NCBI RefSeq assembly: GCF_000264315.1
Contig: NZ_AJXU01000028.1
Span: forward strand, 334,254 to 398,253
Origin: Rhodanobacter fulvus Jip2
GTDB taxonomy: Bacteria; Pseudomonadota; Gammaproteobacteria; Xanthomonadales; Rhodanobacteraceae
Length of the DNA stretch: 64,000 bases
Reading direction: 5' to 3'
The first letter of the stretch is position 1; each line of letters starts with the position of its first letter. A program made the translations under genes and the position numbers. Of this stretch, positions 63,964 through 64,000 are shown in pieces. Below the pieces are notes generated by a model. That model did no database searches, was not told where the DNA came from, and was given only the letters and a program-made list of their open reading frames with translations.

Positions 63964-64000
63964 GCCCCCATCCGCCTTCGGCACCTTCCCCCGTGAACGG
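63964..64000. repeat. Partial REP-like repeat at the window edge
   Basis: Read on the minus strand the sequence is GGGGGAAGGTGCCGAAGGCG then GATGGGGGC, which parallels GGGAGAAGGTGCCCGACAGG then GCGGATGAGGGC at 19983-20013. It is the same family as the hairpins at 19967, cut by the window end. Confidence 0.65.

Noticed and set aside
63905..64000. Start of a further gene at the right edge
   Set aside because: The last bases are a REP-like repeat; no coding signal is visible.

Overview
The window is about 64 kb of high-GC chromosomal DNA from a gammaproteobacterium. The best guess is Xanthomonadales, probably Rhodanobacteraceae (Rhodanobacter or Dyella type). The clues are the pgk N-terminus (GTG start, [11 protein letters not shown]), the DUF3761, DUF4398, DUF3014 and DUF1415 proteins, and the many GC-rich REP-like palindromes. 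The placement is inferred from family resemblance, not from a search. Most of the window is ordinary core genome. No tRNA, rRNA, insertion sequence, prophage or CRISPR array was seen.

1-9.6 kb is the most accessory-looking part. It holds the tail of an unidentified gene with a coupled cytochrome b561, a rifampin ADP-ribosyltransferase (arr), and a small secreted DUF3761 protein. Next come a 17-unit degenerate 21-bp tandem repeat and a block with two perfect DnaA boxes, a large nested hairpin, a DUF2188 gene and an AT-richer gene of possible GIY-YIG type. Then follow an apparent hutU/DUF4166/fatty acid hydroxylase operon and a soluble HWE histidine kinase with two single-domain response regulators.

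9.6-21 kb carries DNA repair and central metabolism: an Ada-N/AraC/AlkA fusion coupled to ogt, an NPP-type phosphodiesterase, mfd with an in-frame REP-like insertion, a pgk-HAD phosphatase pair, maleylacetoacetate isomerase and a tandem universal stress protein. 21-27 kb is a complete group-2 Mrp/Pha cation/proton antiporter operon (A+B fusion, C, D, E, F, G) with overlapping genes. 27-36 kb has a pilU gene split by a one-base frameshift, a DUF4398 envelope pair, a DUF465 protein, a cystathionine beta-synthase-type enzyme followed by glmS, selO and DUF1415.

36-43 kb encodes threonine catabolism (tdh and kbl) with a giant AsmA/DUF748 protein between them. 43-51 kb includes a 193-bp inverted-repeat element, an nfeD-slipin operon, a cupin, an HD-GYP-like protein lacking the HD doublet, DUF3014, AlkB, MscS and exonuclease III. 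51-57 kb is redox- and stress-flavoured: CsbD, a pcm remnant, a TrxR-like protein with an unusual NADPH site, a GMC oxidoreductase, an FMN reductase and a 7TM diguanylate cyclase. 57-64 kb has a fused alpha-beta 2-oxoacid dehydrogenase E1, a nucleotidyltransferase-like protein with a GNAT acetyltransferase, a glutaryl-CoA-type dehydrogenase, an EamA transporter and a cytosolic 5'-nucleotidase.

The strongest leads are the 21-bp repeat array, the repeat element translated inside Mfd, the split pilU, and the small island with DnaA boxes and repeat ends at 3.2-4.8 kb.
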